NCBI RefSeq assembly: GCF_026013475.1
Contig: NZ_JAPDPH010000044.1
Span: 1 to 41,555 of the forward strand
DNA from: Micromonospora yasonensis
Lineage (GTDB): Bacteria; Actinomycetota; Actinomycetes; Mycobacteriales; Micromonosporaceae
Reading direction: 5' to 3'
Length of the DNA stretch: 41,555 bases
Part shown: positions 10,904 through 20,304 of the stretch, one piece after another
How the letters are laid out: every line of letters begins with the position of its first letter
Position numbering within the stretch: the first letter of the stretch is position 1
Notes under the pieces: generated by a model
What the model saw: only the letters and a program-made list of their open reading frames with translations
Told to the model about the DNA's origin: nothing
Databases searched by the model: none
Translations under genes and position numbers: made by a program

Positions 10904-11728
10904 TCAGCTCGGCAGCGGACCGTTCGGTGGCGGGGCGGGGGTGGCGGCCATGCTGGCGGCGACCGCGTCGCGGGCGATGGTCGCGGGCACCAGGCGGCCG
11001 GAACGATAGCCGATGCCGATGCCGGCGATCAGCGCGAAGATCGCGCCGAAGGTCTGCAGGGAGCCGATCAGGGCACCGCCGAGGCCGAGCAGCGGAGCGG
11101 CGATCATCAGCATGACCCCGTCGCCGTAGGAGAACATCCCGGACCGGGCCACCGACCAGCCGGTGAGCAACCACCCCAGGCTGTACCAGGTGGCGCCGAA
11201 CAGGACGATCGAGCGCGCGGTGAGGCCGAAGACCGGCGTCTGTTCGGCCAGCCCGGCGAAGGGCAGCATCAGCACCATGCCGCCGATGCTCGACAGCAGC
11301 CCGGCGAGGGCGACCCGGCGGCACCGGGTGGCGGCGAGCAGCCCGGTGAGCGCCAGCAGGGCGAGCAGCCCGAGCCAGACCGCGGCCACCCAACCCACCA
11401 GGTAGAGCTGCCGGCCGTCGGCCGGGTACGGGTCGTTGCCCACCCCGCCGTCGCTGGCCATCGTCACCAGGCCGTAGAGGATCGCGTACGCGGGCAGCAG
11501 CCAGACCGCCGCGCGCGCGAACCGGCGGACCGACCAGGCCCAGCTGGCGTCGGTGGCCGGCGCGGCCGGCCCCGGCTCGGAGACGAACGGCAGCACCCCG
11601 AACCCGCCACCGGTACGCCGGGTGCCGATCGGGCCGGCGGGATCGTGCGCGCCGGGGACCGCATCCTTGGAGAACAGTTCCTTGGAAAGCAGTTCCTTGG
11701 AGAACAGCCCGTTCGTCGGATCCTTCAT
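10904..11728 (-). CDS. Uncharacterised multi-pass membrane protein
   Basis: This 274-aa protein has about six hydrophobic helices, approximately at residues 68-88, 108-134, 140-160, 172-192, 200-222 and 226-244, and a polar, low-complexity N-terminus of about 65 residues. I recognise no catalytic motif, and the family is unknown to me. The start is ATG 11728 behind GAGGTGA. The first 20 codons contain a three-unit 15-bp tandem repeat (11665-11709) that encodes a repeated LFSKEL-like peptide. The gene lies on the minus strand just upstream of the penicillin-binding protein gene, so a cell-envelope role is possible, but only by association. Confidence 0.75.
   Translation of the reverse strand: MKDPTNGLFSKELLSKELFSKDAVPGAHDPAGPIGTRRTGGGFGVLPFVSEPGPAAPATDASWAWSVRRFARAAVWLLPAYAILYGLVTMASDGGVGNDPYPADGRQLYLVGWVAAVWLGLLALLALTGLLAATRCRRVALAGLLSSIGGMVLMLPFAGLAEQTPVFGLTARSIVLFGATWYSLGWLLTGWSVARSGMFSYGDGVMLMIAAPLLGLGGALIGSLQTFGAIFALIAGIGIGYRSGRLVPATIARDAVAASMAATPAPPPNGPLPS
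11665..11709. repeat. 15-bp tandem repeat, three units, within a coding region
   Basis: Three units of CCTTGGAGAACAGTT run head to tail: 11665-11679, 11680-11694 (CCTTGGAAAGCAGTT) and 11695-11709 (CCTTGGAGAACAGCC). They lie in the reading frame near the N-terminus of the membrane protein and encode repeats of the five-residue pattern (L/F)SK(E/D)(L/A). As the unit is a multiple of three, copy number could vary without changing the frame. Confidence 0.9.
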
Positions 11729-11764
11729 GCGTCACCTCGCTCCGCGTGCGGGCGGCGCGGGACG

Positions 11765-11835
11765 CATGCGGCGCCCCGGTCCCTGCTCACCACCCGTTCT
11801 CAAACCGATGGTGGCAGGCACCGGGGCGCCGCATG
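11765..11835 (-). terminator. Strong stem-loop downstream of the SPFH gene
   Basis: Positions 11765-11780 (CATGCGGCGCCCCGGT) and 11820-11835 are perfect 16-bp inverted repeats. The 39-nt centre continues an imperfect stem (CCCTGCTCACCACC against GGTGGCAGGC). There is no U-tract, as is common for actinomycete terminators. It lies 43 bp after the minus-strand SPFH gene and before the membrane-protein gene, so it most likely ends the nfeD-SPFH transcript. Confidence 0.65.
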
Positions 11836-11878
11836 AGCCTTTCTCGCATTTGCCGTCGGGGATCGACGGCGTCCGGGC

Positions 11879-12985
11879 TCAGCCCCGTTCGCGCCGGTCC
11901 GCCGGGTCGTTGAGCAGGCTCTCCGGGGAGACCGGCTCGGGGGCCGGCAGCCCCTGCGGGGCCTTGCCGCCGGTGGCCTGCGCCTCGGCGACGCGTACCT
12001 CGTCGTGGATCTCCTGGGCGGCGCTGGCGGCCGCCTGGGCGGCCTCGGCGGCCTCCCGCTCCACGTCACCGGCGCCCCGGCTCGCCTGCGGCGACGGCAC
12101 GTCGCCGACCATGTTGGCCAGCCCGCCCAGCGCGCCGCCCATGCCCTCCAGGGCCTTGGTCAGCTCGGTCGGGACGATCCAGACCTTGTTGGCCGAGCCG
12201 TTGGCGATCTGCGGCAGCGCCTGGAGGTACTGGTAGGCGAGCACCTTCTGGCTCGGGTTGGCCTGGTGGATCGCGTCGAACACGGTACGGATCGCCTTGG
12301 CCTGACCCTCGGCCTGCAGGATCCGAGCCTGCCGGTCACCGTCGGCGCGCAGCACGGCAGCCTGCTTCTCACCCTCGGCGGTGAGGATCTGCGACTGCTT
12401 GAGACCCTCGGCGTTCAGGATCGCGGCGCGGCGGTCCCGCTCGGCGCGCATCTGCTTCTCCATCGAGTCGCGGATGCTCGGCGGCGGCTCGATCGCCTTG
12501 ATCTCGACCCGGGTGACCTTGATGCCCCACCGGCCGGTGGTCTCGTCCAGCACCCCGGAGAGGTGCCGGTTGATCTCCTCCCGGCTGGTCAGCGCCCGCT
12601 CCAGGTCGAGCGAGCCGATCACGTTGCGCAGCGTGGTGACGGTGAGCTGCTCGATGGCCTGGAGGAAGTTGGAGATCTCGTAGGTGGCACGGACCGAGTC
12701 GACCACCTTGAAGTAGAGGACGGTGTCGATCGAGACGACCAGGTTGTCCGAGGTGATCACCGGCTGCGGCGGGAAGCTGACCACCTGCTCCCGCATGTCG
12801 ACCTTGGTACGCACCTTGTCGATGTACGGCACCAGCAGGTTCAGGCCCGGGTTCAAGGTCCGCTTGTACTTCCCCAGGCGCTCGACCACGTCCTGGCGCT
12901 GCTGCGGCACGACCCGCACCGCCTTCACCAGCGTCACCACGACGATCACCGCAACGGCGATCAACACGATCGCGGCAAACTCCAT
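11879..12985 (-). CDS. SPFH/Band 7 (stomatin/QmcA-like) membrane protein
   Basis: This 368-aa protein has one N-terminal transmembrane helix (FAAIVLIAVAVIVVVTLV). An SPFH domain follows (VPQQRQDVVERLGKYKRTLN, PGLNLLVPYIDKV, VITSDNLVVSIDTVLYFKV, NVIGSLDLERALTSREEIN), then a helical Ala/Glu-rich region with repeated ILxAEGxxQAxxL heptads, likely a coiled coil (about 195-235), and a low-complexity tail. Such proteins form oligomeric membrane-microdomain scaffolds and often partner with NfeD proteins. ATG 12985 (AAGGTG 6 nt upstream) fits better than GTG 12994, which would overlap the NfeD stop. NfeD is encoded 5 nt upstream, so the two are almost certainly one operon. It corresponds in family and position to M. 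tuberculosis Rv1488 as I recall it. Confidence 0.94.
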   Translation of the reverse strand: MEFAAIVLIAVAVIVVVTLVKAVRVVPQQRQDVVERLGKYKRTLNPGLNLLVPYIDKVRTKVDMREQVVSFPPQPVITSDNLVVSIDTVLYFKVVDSVRATYEISNFLQAIEQLTVTTLRNVIGSLDLERALTSREEINRHLSGVLDETTGRWGIKVTRVEIKAIEPPPSIRDSMEKQMRAERDRRAAILNAEGLKQSQILTAEGEKQAAVLRADGDRQARILQAEGQAKAIRTVFDAIHQANPSQKVLAYQYLQALPQIANGSANKVWIVPTELTKALEGMGGALGGLANMVGDVPSPQASRGAGDVEREAAEAAQAAASAAQEIHDEVRVAEAQATGGKAPQGLPAPEPVSPESLLNDPADRRERG

Positions 12986-12990
12986 ATCCT

Positions 12991-13464
12991 TCACCTTTTC
13001 GCTTCGGGCAAACCGCCCGGGGTGGAAATGTCGTCCTGCCAGACCAGGGCGATGGCGCCCCGGACCTTTATCACCTGCACCCGTTCACCAGCGGCGTAGC
13101 TCCGCGTCGCGTCGTACGCCCGGGCGCTCCACAGCTCTCCGTCGATCTTGACCAGGCCCCGCTCGGCGTCCACCGGCTCCAGCACCAGGGCCGTGGCCCC
13201 CTCCAGCGCCTCGACGCCGAACGGCTGCTCGCCGCTCTCCAGCGCCGAACGGGCGTGCTTCTGGATGATCGGCCGGACCACCGCCACCGAGAGCGCGGAG
13301 ACCACCGCGAAGACCAACGCCTGGAGCGCCACCGGCGCGCCCAGCGCGGCGGCCCCGGCGGCGGCGAAAGCCCCCGCCGCGAACATGATCAGGAACAGCG
13401 TCGTCGTGAAGATCTCGGCGACCGCCAGCACCACACCCAGCACGATCCACAGCACGGCGTCCAC
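12991..13464 (-). CDS. NfeD-like membrane protein, short form
   Basis: This 157-aa protein has three to four hydrophobic N-terminal segments (VLWIVLGVVLAVAEIFTTT, LFLIMFAAGAFAAAGAAAL, ALQALVFAVVSALSVAVV) followed by the soluble OB-fold NfeD domain (GATALVLEPVDAERGLVKID, then GELWSARAYD and AGERVQVIKVRG). It lacks the ClpP-like protease domain of long NfeD proteins. NfeD proteins partner with SPFH proteins at the membrane, and the SPFH gene follows 5 nt downstream. The GTG at 13464 gives the normal N-terminus MDAVLWIVLG. An ATG at 13497 would add 11 atypical residues, so I reject it. Its orthologue by position is Rv1487 of M. tuberculosis (recalled knowledge). Confidence 0.92.
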   Translation of the reverse strand: MDAVLWIVLGVVLAVAEIFTTTLFLIMFAAGAFAAAGAAALGAPVALQALVFAVVSALSVAVVRPIIQKHARSALESGEQPFGVEALEGATALVLEPVDAERGLVKIDGELWSARAYDATRSYAAGERVQVIKVRGAIALVWQDDISTPGGLPEAKR

Positions 13465-13555
13465 CCCACGATCGTGACACGCCGACGCACGTGTCATCGA
13501 ACTGTCATGATCACCCAATCTCGATGGATCGCACCGACGCGACGAGGAGAACGAC

Positions 13556-14869
13556 ATGCCCCTGCTGCCCGAGACCGCCCGCGCCGTGGACACGCTGGTC
13601 AGCCGGGCCCAGGCCGAGGGCCGCGGACCGTCACTCGCCCTCGGCGTGGTACGCGACGGCGAGCTCGCCCACGTGGCGCTCGCCGGCGACACCCCCCGCC
13701 CCGACGCGGACCTGCAGTACCGGATCGGCTCGATCAGCAAGACCATGACCGCCGTGCTGGTGATGCAGCAGCGCGACGCCGGCCGGCTGAGCCTCGACGA
13801 CCCGCTGGACAAGCACCTGCCCGGCACCCCGGTCGGCGCGCTCACCGTCCGGCAGTTGCTCGGGCACGCCAGTGGCCTGCAACGCGAGCCGGACGGCCAG
13901 TGGTGGGAGCGGACCGAGGGGGCCGACCTGGCCACCCTGCTGGCCGGGCTGACCACCGACAAGATCGCCCACCCGCCGCACCACGTCTACCACTACTCCA
14001 ACCTGGCGTACGGGCTGCTCGGCGGGGCGCTGGAGCGGATCGCCGGCACCCCCTGGGCCGAGCTGCTGCGCGAGCGGCTCCTCGAACCGCTGGGCATGCG
14101 GCGCACCACCTACCACCCGACCGAGCCGTACGCCCGCGGCTATGTGGTGCACCCCTGGCACGAGACGCTGCGCGAGGAGCCGCGTACCGACACCGGGGCG
14201 ATGGCGCCGGCCGGCCAGCTCTGGTCGACCGTCGAGGACCTCGGCCGCTGGGCCGCGTTCCTCGCCGACCCGGACCCGCGGCTGCTCGCCCCGGCCACCC
14301 TCACCGAGATGTGCGCGCCGGTGGTGATCAGCGACCTGGACTCGTGGACCGGTGGGCACGGCCTCGGCGTGGAGCTCTACCGGGTCGGCGAGCGGGTGTA
14401 CGTGGGCCACGGCGGCTCGATGCCCGGGTACGTCGCCGGCCTGGCGGTGCACCGGCCCAGCCGCACCGGCGTGGTCGACTTCGCCAACTCGTACGGCCTC
14501 AGCCGCGGTCACCACATCGTGGGCCTGGCCCGCGAGGTGCTCACCCGGGTGCTCGACGCCGAGCCGCCGGCGCCCACCCCGTGGCGTCCGGCCGGGCCGC
14601 CGCCCGCCGAACTGGCCGAGCTGACCGGCCGCTGGTGGTGGATGGGCCAGGAGTACGAGTTCCGCCCGGACGCCAGCGGTGACCTGCTCGCCGGCACGGC
14701 CGGCCGGCCGGCGCTCCGGTTCACCCCCGAGGGCCCGGACCGCTGGCGGGGCCGCTCCGGCTCGCAGGACGGCGAGATCCTCACCGTGATCCGCGACGGG
14801 TCCGGCCGCCCGGTCGCCCTCGACATCGCCACCTTCGTCTTCACCCGCACCCCCGACCAGGAACCCTGA
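13556..14869 (+). CDS. Serine hydrolase, beta-lactamase/class C PBP-like family
   Basis: This 437-aa protein has the three class C/DD-peptidase motifs: SISK (S59-x-x-K62), YSN (147-149) and HGG (285-287, replacing KTG). The catalytic domain spans about residues 5-345. The C-terminal 90 residues form a lipocalin-like or DUF3471-like beta domain (GRWWWMGQEYEFRPDASGD). I see no signal peptide, so it may be cytosolic. Members include esterases, D-aminopeptidases and beta-lactamase-like enzymes, and the substrate cannot be predicted. ATG 13556 follows AGGAGAACGAC. It is divergent from nfeD, with 91 bp between the starts. Confidence 0.9.
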   Translation: MPLLPETARAVDTLVSRAQAEGRGPSLALGVVRDGELAHVALAGDTPRPDADLQYRIGSISKTMTAVLVMQQRDAGRLSLDDPLDKHLPGTPVGALTVRQLLGHASGLQREPDGQWWERTEGADLATLLAGLTTDKIAHPPHHVYHYSNLAYGLLGGALERIAGTPWAELLRERLLEPLGMRRTTYHPTEPYARGYVVHPWHETLREEPRTDTGAMAPAGQLWSTVEDLGRWAAFLADPDPRLLAPATLTEMCAPVVISDLDSWTGGHGLGVELYRVGERVYVGHGGSMPGYVAGLAVHRPSRTGVVDFANSYGLSRGHHIVGLAREVLTRVLDAEPPAPTPWRPAGPPPAELAELTGRWWWMGQEYEFRPDASGDLLAGTAGRPALRFTPEGPDRWRGRSGSQDGEILTVIRDGSGRPVALDIATFVFTRTPDQEP

Positions 14870-14914
14870 CCCGCCACCGTGGCCTCGGGTGCCGGCCCGG
14901 AGGGCGACCAGCCG

Positions 14915-15727
14915 CTACACGGGCTCGGTGACGAAGTCGATCAGACGCTCCATGGCGTTGATCAGCGGCGTCTCGACGTCGGCGAAGCTGTCCACCCGGG
15001 ACAGGATGTGCCGCCACATGTCCGCCGGCTCGGCCACCCCGAGGGCCGCGCAGACGCCCTCCTTCCAGGGCCGCCCCGGCGGCACCACCGGCCAGGCCGG
15101 GATGCCCAGCGCCTTCGGCTTCACCGCCTGCCACACGTCCACGTAGGGGTGTCCGGTGACCAGCACGTGCGGCGAGGTCACCGCCGCGACGATCCGGCTC
15201 TCCTTGGAGCCGGGCACGAGGTGGTCGACGAGCACGCCGAGCCGGCGGCCCGGGCCCGGCGCGTAGGCGCGTACCTCGGCGGCGAGGGCGTCGATGCCGT
15301 CCAGCGGTTCCACCACCACGCCCTCGATCCGCAGGTCGTCACCCCAGATCCGCTCGACCAGCGCGGCGTCGTGCACGCCCTCGACCCAGATCCGGCTGGC
15401 CTTGGCGACCTGCGCCCGGACGTTGTCGACGGCGATCGAGCCGGAGGCGGTCCGCCGCCGCGCGGCCGGCACCGGCGCCCGCGCCGGGCGGCGCAACGTG
15501 ACCGGCCGGCCGTCGAGCAGGAACGCGGCGGGCAGCAGCGGGAAGTTGCGCCGCCGGCCGTGCCGGTCCTCCAGCACCACCGCGCCGGCCTCGAAACCGA
15601 CCACCGCGCCGCAGAACCCGGAGTCGGCGTCCTCGACGACCAGGTCCGGTTCGGCGTCCACCTCGGGGGTGACCTTCCGCCGCCGCCACTCGCCCGCCAG
15701 CACGTCCCCGTCGTATCGCCCCACCAT
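14915..15727 (-). CDS. DUF3097-family protein
   Basis: This 270-aa protein begins MVGRYDGDVLAGEWRRRKV and contains FCGAVVGFEAGAVVLEDRHG, VEGVHDAALVERIWGDDLR, VLVDHLVPGSKESRI and HPYVDVWQAVKPKALGIPAW. I recognise this as the actinobacterial DUF3097 family. The VEGVHDAALVERIWGDDLR stretch resembles the metal-binding strand of Toprim domains (E in VEG, later DHL), so a Toprim-like fold is a reasonable inference. Function is unknown. ATG 15727 is 7 nt after TAGCGT (15735-15740) with no Shine-Dalgarno, suggesting a leaderless transcript. Its 3' end faces the serine hydrolase gene, with 45 bp between the stops. Confidence 0.85.
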   Translation of the reverse strand: MVGRYDGDVLAGEWRRRKVTPEVDAEPDLVVEDADSGFCGAVVGFEAGAVVLEDRHGRRRNFPLLPAAFLLDGRPVTLRRPARAPVPAARRRTASGSIAVDNVRAQVAKASRIWVEGVHDAALVERIWGDDLRIEGVVVEPLDGIDALAAEVRAYAPGPGRRLGVLVDHLVPGSKESRIVAAVTSPHVLVTGHPYVDVWQAVKPKALGIPAWPVVPPGRPWKEGVCAALGVAEPADMWRHILSRVDSFADVETPLINAMERLIDFVTEPV

Positions 15728-15888
15728 GTGGATCACGCTAGCCACGGACCCGGCGCGTCGCCCGCCGACGCGCCGACCAGGCGCCCCACCGGCGGCACAG
15801 AAAGGGGCGAAGGGGGTAGTTGGGGGCAGGTCACGCCACCGGAGCGGCAGTCGAGACAGCGACGGTGGCGAGCACGTACCCTTTCGGC

Positions 15889-16683
15889 ATGTCCTCCCCC
15901 GCAGCGGGCGCGGCCACACTGGCGCCGCGCCGGTCGAGCCGGTTCGTTGCCTGGGTACGCGCCTGGCGCGCCGGCCTGGTGCCGTTCGACGAGGTCGCCG
16001 ACGAGATCGCCGGCGCCGAGGAGCACCTGGTCGCGGACGCCCCCGGCACCTGGACCGACGTCACCCTGCGGGAGGCGCTGCCCAGCCTGGCCAAGCTCTC
16101 CCCGGACGAGATCCGCCTGGTGCTGCCCGCGCCCGGCGACCCGCGCGGCCTGCCCGGTCCGGGCGAGTTCGCCGGCGCGGCGCTGCTCGCCGGCGAGGCG
16201 GTGGTGGCCAGCGGGCTCGGGCTGGTCCCGGAGGTCCGCACCCACACCTCGGGCTCGGGGATGACCTGGGAGACGGTCCTGTGGCGGGTCTACCCGCTGC
16301 CGGCCGACGCGCCGAAGGCGTCCCTGGCGGCGCCGGGCGCGGCCGAGGCGGAGGCCGAGCTGGCCGCCGCGCTCGCCGAGACGACCGCCGCGCTCACCCG
16401 GCTCGACGTGGCCCAGTGGCGGCCGGAACTGGCCGGTGCCCTCTCGGCGCTGCGCCGCCCCGACGGGGCCACCGATCTGCCGCCCGGCTTCGACCCGCGG
16501 GCCCGCCGGCTCTTCGCCCGCGCGGCCGTGCTGGACCGGGTGCTCGCCCTGGCCGGGGAGAGCGCCCCGGGTGGCGCGGTGAACACGTACGAGGCGCAGC
16601 AACGGGACGCGGCGCTGCGGCCGCTCACCACCGCCTGCCGGCAGGCCCTGGTGGCCGCCTGCAACGCCCCGCTGCGCCCCTGA
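15889..16683 (+). CDS. Uncharacterised conserved actinobacterial protein
   Basis: This 264-aa protein has no transmembrane segment and no signal peptide. Recognisable stretches are RSSRFVAWVRAWRAGLVPFD, TLREALPSLAKLSPDEIRLV and GMTWETVLWRVYPLP. The second half is helical and Ala-rich. I cannot assign a domain. By position and orientation (opposite strand between the ferrochelatase and nfeD genes) it is the probable counterpart of M. tuberculosis Rv1486c; this is inferred from synteny, not from alignment. ATG 15889 is 6 nt after TACCCT (15877-15882) with no Shine-Dalgarno, so it may be leaderless. An in-frame extension upstream to 15820 is open but lacks a ribosome binding site. Confidence 0.8.
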   Translation: MSSPAAGAATLAPRRSSRFVAWVRAWRAGLVPFDEVADEIAGAEEHLVADAPGTWTDVTLREALPSLAKLSPDEIRLVLPAPGDPRGLPGPGEFAGAALLAGEAVVASGLGLVPEVRTHTSGSGMTWETVLWRVYPLPADAPKASLAAPGAAEAEAELAAALAETTAALTRLDVAQWRPELAGALSALRRPDGATDLPPGFDPRARRLFARAAVLDRVLALAGESAPGGAVNTYEAQQRDAALRPLTTACRQALVAACNAPLRP

Positions 16684-16699
16684 GCCGAGCGCGCCGGGC

Positions 16700-17479
16700 T
16701 CAGACCTCGTCGATCAGGTCGGCCACCGAGTTGACGATCCGCGACGGCCGGTACGGGTAGCGCTCGGCCTCGGTCCGGCTGCTGATCCCGGTGAGCACCA
16801 GGATCGTCTCCAGCCCTGCCTCCAGGCCGCAGAGGATGTCGGTGTCCATCCGGTCGCCGATCATCGCGGTGCTCTCCGAGTGCGCGTCGATGGTGTTCAG
16901 CGCCGAGCGCATCATCATCGGGTTGGGCTTGCCGACGAAGTACGGCTCCACCCCGGTGGCCTTGGAGATCATCGCGGCGACCGAACCGGCGGCCGGCAGC
17001 GCGCCCTCCACCGACGGCCCGGTGGCGTCCGGGTTGGTGCAGATGAACCGGGCGCCGTCATTGATCAGCCGGATCGCCTTGGTGATCGCCTCGAAGCTGT
17101 AGGTCCGGGTCTCCCCCAGCACCACGTAGTCCGGCGCGAAGTCGCTGAGCACGTACCCCACCGCGTGCAGGGCCGTGGTGAGGCCGGCCTCGCCGATCAC
17201 GTACGCGGTGCCGCCGGGCCGCTGGTCGGCCAGGAACTGGGCGGTGGCCAGGGCCGACGACCAGATCGCCTCCTCCGGCACGTCCAGCCCCATCCGGGCC
17301 AGCCGGGCCTGGAGATCGCGCGGGGTGTAGATGGAGTTGTTGGTCAGCACCAAGAAGGGCTTGCCGGAGGCGCGCAGCTTCTTGATGAACTCGGGCGCGC
17401 CGGGCACCGGCTGCCCCTCGTGCACCAGCACGCCGTCCATGTCGGTGAGCCAGCTCTGCACCGGCTTGCGGTCATGCAT
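16700..17479 (-). CDS. HAD-superfamily (IIA, NagD-like) phosphatase
   Basis: This 259-aa protein has HAD motif I DMDGVLVHEG (nucleophile Asp in W-L-T-D-M-D-G), motif II FLVLTNNSIYTP, the Lys of motif III in YFVGKPNPMMMRSAL, and motif IV MIGDRMDTDILCGLEAG. The IIA cap lies between motifs II and III. The family dephosphorylates small sugars, nucleotides or phosphoglycolate; the specific substrate is not clear. ATG 17479 follows GGGA at 8 nt. It starts 35 bp after the ferrochelatase stop on the same strand, so it is probably the last gene of the fabG-fabI-ferrochelatase run. I do not recall a HAD gene at this position in M. tuberculosis. Confidence 0.92.
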   Translation of the reverse strand: MHDRKPVQSWLTDMDGVLVHEGQPVPGAPEFIKKLRASGKPFLVLTNNSIYTPRDLQARLARMGLDVPEEAIWSSALATAQFLADQRPGGTAYVIGEAGLTTALHAVGYVLSDFAPDYVVLGETRTYSFEAITKAIRLINDGARFICTNPDATGPSVEGALPAAGSVAAMISKATGVEPYFVGKPNPMMMRSALNTIDAHSESTAMIGDRMDTDILCGLEAGLETILVLTGISSRTEAERYPYRPSRIVNSVADLIDEV

Positions 17480-17513
17480 GTGTCGTCCCAGGGATGTCGG
17501 AGGGCGGGCCGGC

Positions 17514-18545
17514 TCAGGGCCGGCGGGTCGGGGGTACGCAGCACAGCGCCGGGCAGGTGTCCCAGGTGGGCAGGTCGCCGAGGCGGCGGCGCAGCCCCTC
17601 ACCGTCCGGGGCGGTACGCTCCAGGACCAGTTCGCGGACCATCCCCACGAAGCGCGGGTCGGTGCCCGGGGTGCCGGCGCGGACGAAGTCCAGGCCGAGC
17701 TGCTTGGCCGTCTCCAGCGCCTCGGTGTCCAGGTCCCAGACCACCTCGAGGTGGTCGGAGACGAACCCGATCGGGCTGACCACCACAGCGGTCACGCCCT
17801 GCTCGGCGAGGGCGGCCAGGTGGTCGTTGATGTCCGGCTCCAGCCACGGCACCTGCGGCGGGCCGGAGCGGCTCTGCCAGACCAGGTCGTACGGCAGGTC
17901 CGGGGCGGCCGCGGCGTGCACCAGCCGGGCGGTCTCCTCGAGCTGGGCGGTGTACCGGCCACCGTGCGGGCCGGCGGTGGCGGCCGCCGAGACCGGGATC
18001 GAGTGCGCGGTGAACACCAGCCGGGTGCTGTCCCGCTTCGCCGGATCGAGCTGCGCCAGTGCCGACCTGACCGCGTCGGCGTGCGGCTCGACGAAGCCGG
18101 GGTGGTCCCAGAACTGCCGCAGCTTCTCGATCAGCGGGGCGTCCGGGCCGACCGCGGCCCGGGCGGTGGCGATGTCCTCCTGGTACTGCCGGCAGGAGGA
18201 GTAGCCGCCGTACGCGCTGGTGACGAAGGCGAGCGCCCGCTTGATCCCGTCGTCGCGCATCTGCGCCACCGTGTCGGCGAGCATCGGGTCCCAGTTGCGG
18301 TTGCCCCAGTAGACCGGCAGGTCGATGCCGTGGGCGGCGAAGTCCTCCCGGATCGCCGCGAGCAGCTCGCGGCACTGCTGGTTGATCGGGGAGACCCCGC
18401 CGAAGCGCTGGTAGTGCTCGGCGACCTCGGCGAGCCGCTCCGGCGGCACACCGCGCCCCCGGGTCACGTTCTGCAGGAAGGGCAGCACGTCCTCGGGCCG
18501 CTCCGGGCCGCCGAAGGAGACCAGCACCAACGCGTCGTACGCCAT
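17514..18545 (-). CDS. hemH: Coproporphyrin/protoporphyrin ferrochelatase
   Basis: This 343-aa protein inserts Fe2+ into the porphyrin ring. In actinobacteria the substrate is normally coproporphyrin III (CpfC activity), by pathway knowledge. Family hallmarks are [66 protein letters not shown] (active-site His), and [22 protein letters not shown]-terminal cluster DTCPALCC with the earlier Cys in SSCRQY matches the cysteine pattern of [2Fe-2S] ferrochelatases. ATG 18545 gives the usual N-terminus MAYDALVLV; an ATG 9 nt upstream (18554, behind GGGGAAGA) is equally possible. The gene follows fabI after 111 bp that contain the dispersed repeat. The fabG-inhA-hemZ order is as in mycobacteria. Confidence 0.96.
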   Translation of the reverse strand: MAYDALVLVSFGGPERPEDVLPFLQNVTRGRGVPPERLAEVAEHYQRFGGVSPINQQCRELLAAIREDFAAHGIDLPVYWGNRNWDPMLADTVAQMRDDGIKRALAFVTSAYGGYSSCRQYQEDIATARAAVGPDAPLIEKLRQFWDHPGFVEPHADAVRSALAQLDPAKRDSTRLVFTAHSIPVSAAATAGPHGGRYTAQLEETARLVHAAAAPDLPYDLVWQSRSGPPQVPWLEPDINDHLAALAEQGVTAVVVSPIGFVSDHLEVVWDLDTEALETAKQLGLDFVRAGTPGTDPRFVGMVRELVLERTAPDGEGLRRRLGDLPTWDTCPALCCVPPTRRP

Positions 18546-18605
18546 GGCTTCCATTCTTCCCCGCCCAGCATGACGGTCCGGCGACGCCCCCTGGGTGCGG
18601 GTGTG

Positions 18606-18653
18606 GAAAGGGGCGCCCTGCTGTGCCGGAGGCGTTGAGCAGGGGCCCCTTAC
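18606..18653. repeat. Dispersed intergenic repeat, AGGGGCCCCT palindrome type, copy 2
   Basis: Read on the plus strand: AAAGGGGCGCCCTGCT, then TGCCGGAGGCGTTGAGCA and GGGGCCCCTT. It aligns with copy 1 (8549-8592) across the whole unit, including the identical CCGGAGGCGTT core. It lies immediately after the fabI stop and before the ferrochelatase gene on the same strand. It could therefore attenuate read-through within what is otherwise an operon. Confidence 0.75.
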
Positions 18654-18656
18654 CGC

Positions 18657-19424
18657 TCAGGCGCCGAGGGCGTGGTAGCCGCCGTCGACGTGGACGATCT
18701 CGCCGGTGGTGGCCGGGAACCAGTCCGACAGCAGCGCCAGGCAGGCCCGGGCGGCCGGCTCCTGGTCGGTGAGGTTCCAGCCGAGCGGGGCCCGCTCGGC
18801 CCAGGCGTCCTCGAACTGCTCGAAGCCGGGGATCGACTTGGCGGCCATGGTGCGCAGCGGGCCGGCGGAGACCAGGTTGCTGCGGATGCCCCGCTTGCCC
18901 AGGTGCAGCGCCAGGTAGCGGGAGGCGGACTCCAGGCCGGCCTTGGCCACGCCCATCCAGTCGTAGACCGGCCAGGCCTTGGTGGCGTCGAAGGTGAGGC
19001 CGACCACGGCGCCGCCCGCGGACATCAGCGGCAGCGCCGCCATGGCCAGCGACTTGTACGAGTACGTGGAGACCTGCAGCGCCGTCGCCACGTCCTCCCA
19101 CGGCGCGTCGAGGAAACCGCCGCCGAGGCAGCTCTGCGGGGCGAAGCCGATCGAGTGCACCACCCCGTCCAGCCCGTCGACGTGCTCGCGCACCTTGTCG
19201 GCGAGGCCGGCCAGGTGCTCGGCGTTGGTCACGTCCAGCTCGATCACCGGGGCCGGCTCGGGCAGCCGCTTGGCGATCCGCTCGACCAGGGAGAGCCGGC
19301 CGTAGCCGGTGAGCACGACCTGGGCGCCGTTCTCCTGGGCGAGCTTCGCCACCGAGAAGGCGATCGAGGCGTCGGTGATGACGCCGGTGACCAGCAGCCG
19401 CTTACCGGCCAGGAGTCCGGACAT
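18657..19424 (-). CDS. fabI: Enoyl-ACP reductase (NADH), FabI/InhA type
   Basis: This 255-aa short-chain dehydrogenase performs the last reductive step of the FAS-II elongation cycle. GKRLLVTGVITDASIAFSVA is the nucleotide-binding region with the FabI-specific ITDASIA. The catalytic pair is Y154 and K161 (Y-x6-K spacing, as in InhA Y158/K165), in VYDWMGVAKAGLES. SIGFAPQSCLGG and GPLRTMAAKSIPGF are further InhA-like segments. ATG 19424 lies behind GGAGG and 22 bp after fabG, so the two form an operon. It is expected to be the target of enoyl-reductase inhibitors. Confidence 0.97.
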   Translation of the reverse strand: MSGLLAGKRLLVTGVITDASIAFSVAKLAQENGAQVVLTGYGRLSLVERIAKRLPEPAPVIELDVTNAEHLAGLADKVREHVDGLDGVVHSIGFAPQSCLGGGFLDAPWEDVATALQVSTYSYKSLAMAALPLMSAGGAVVGLTFDATKAWPVYDWMGVAKAGLESASRYLALHLGKRGIRSNLVSAGPLRTMAAKSIPGFEQFEDAWAERAPLGWNLTDQEPAARACLALLSDWFPATTGEIVHVDGGYHALGA

Positions 19425-19446
19425 TACGTTGTTTCCTCCGTCTTTC

Positions 19447-20220
<774 letters not shown>

Positions 20221-20304
20221 CGCCCAGGTCACACCGGGGTACGAGTCGCCGGCTCATACCCGGGTGGGACGACGGTGACCGCGCCGGCCCGTAGTCTGCC
20301 GCTG

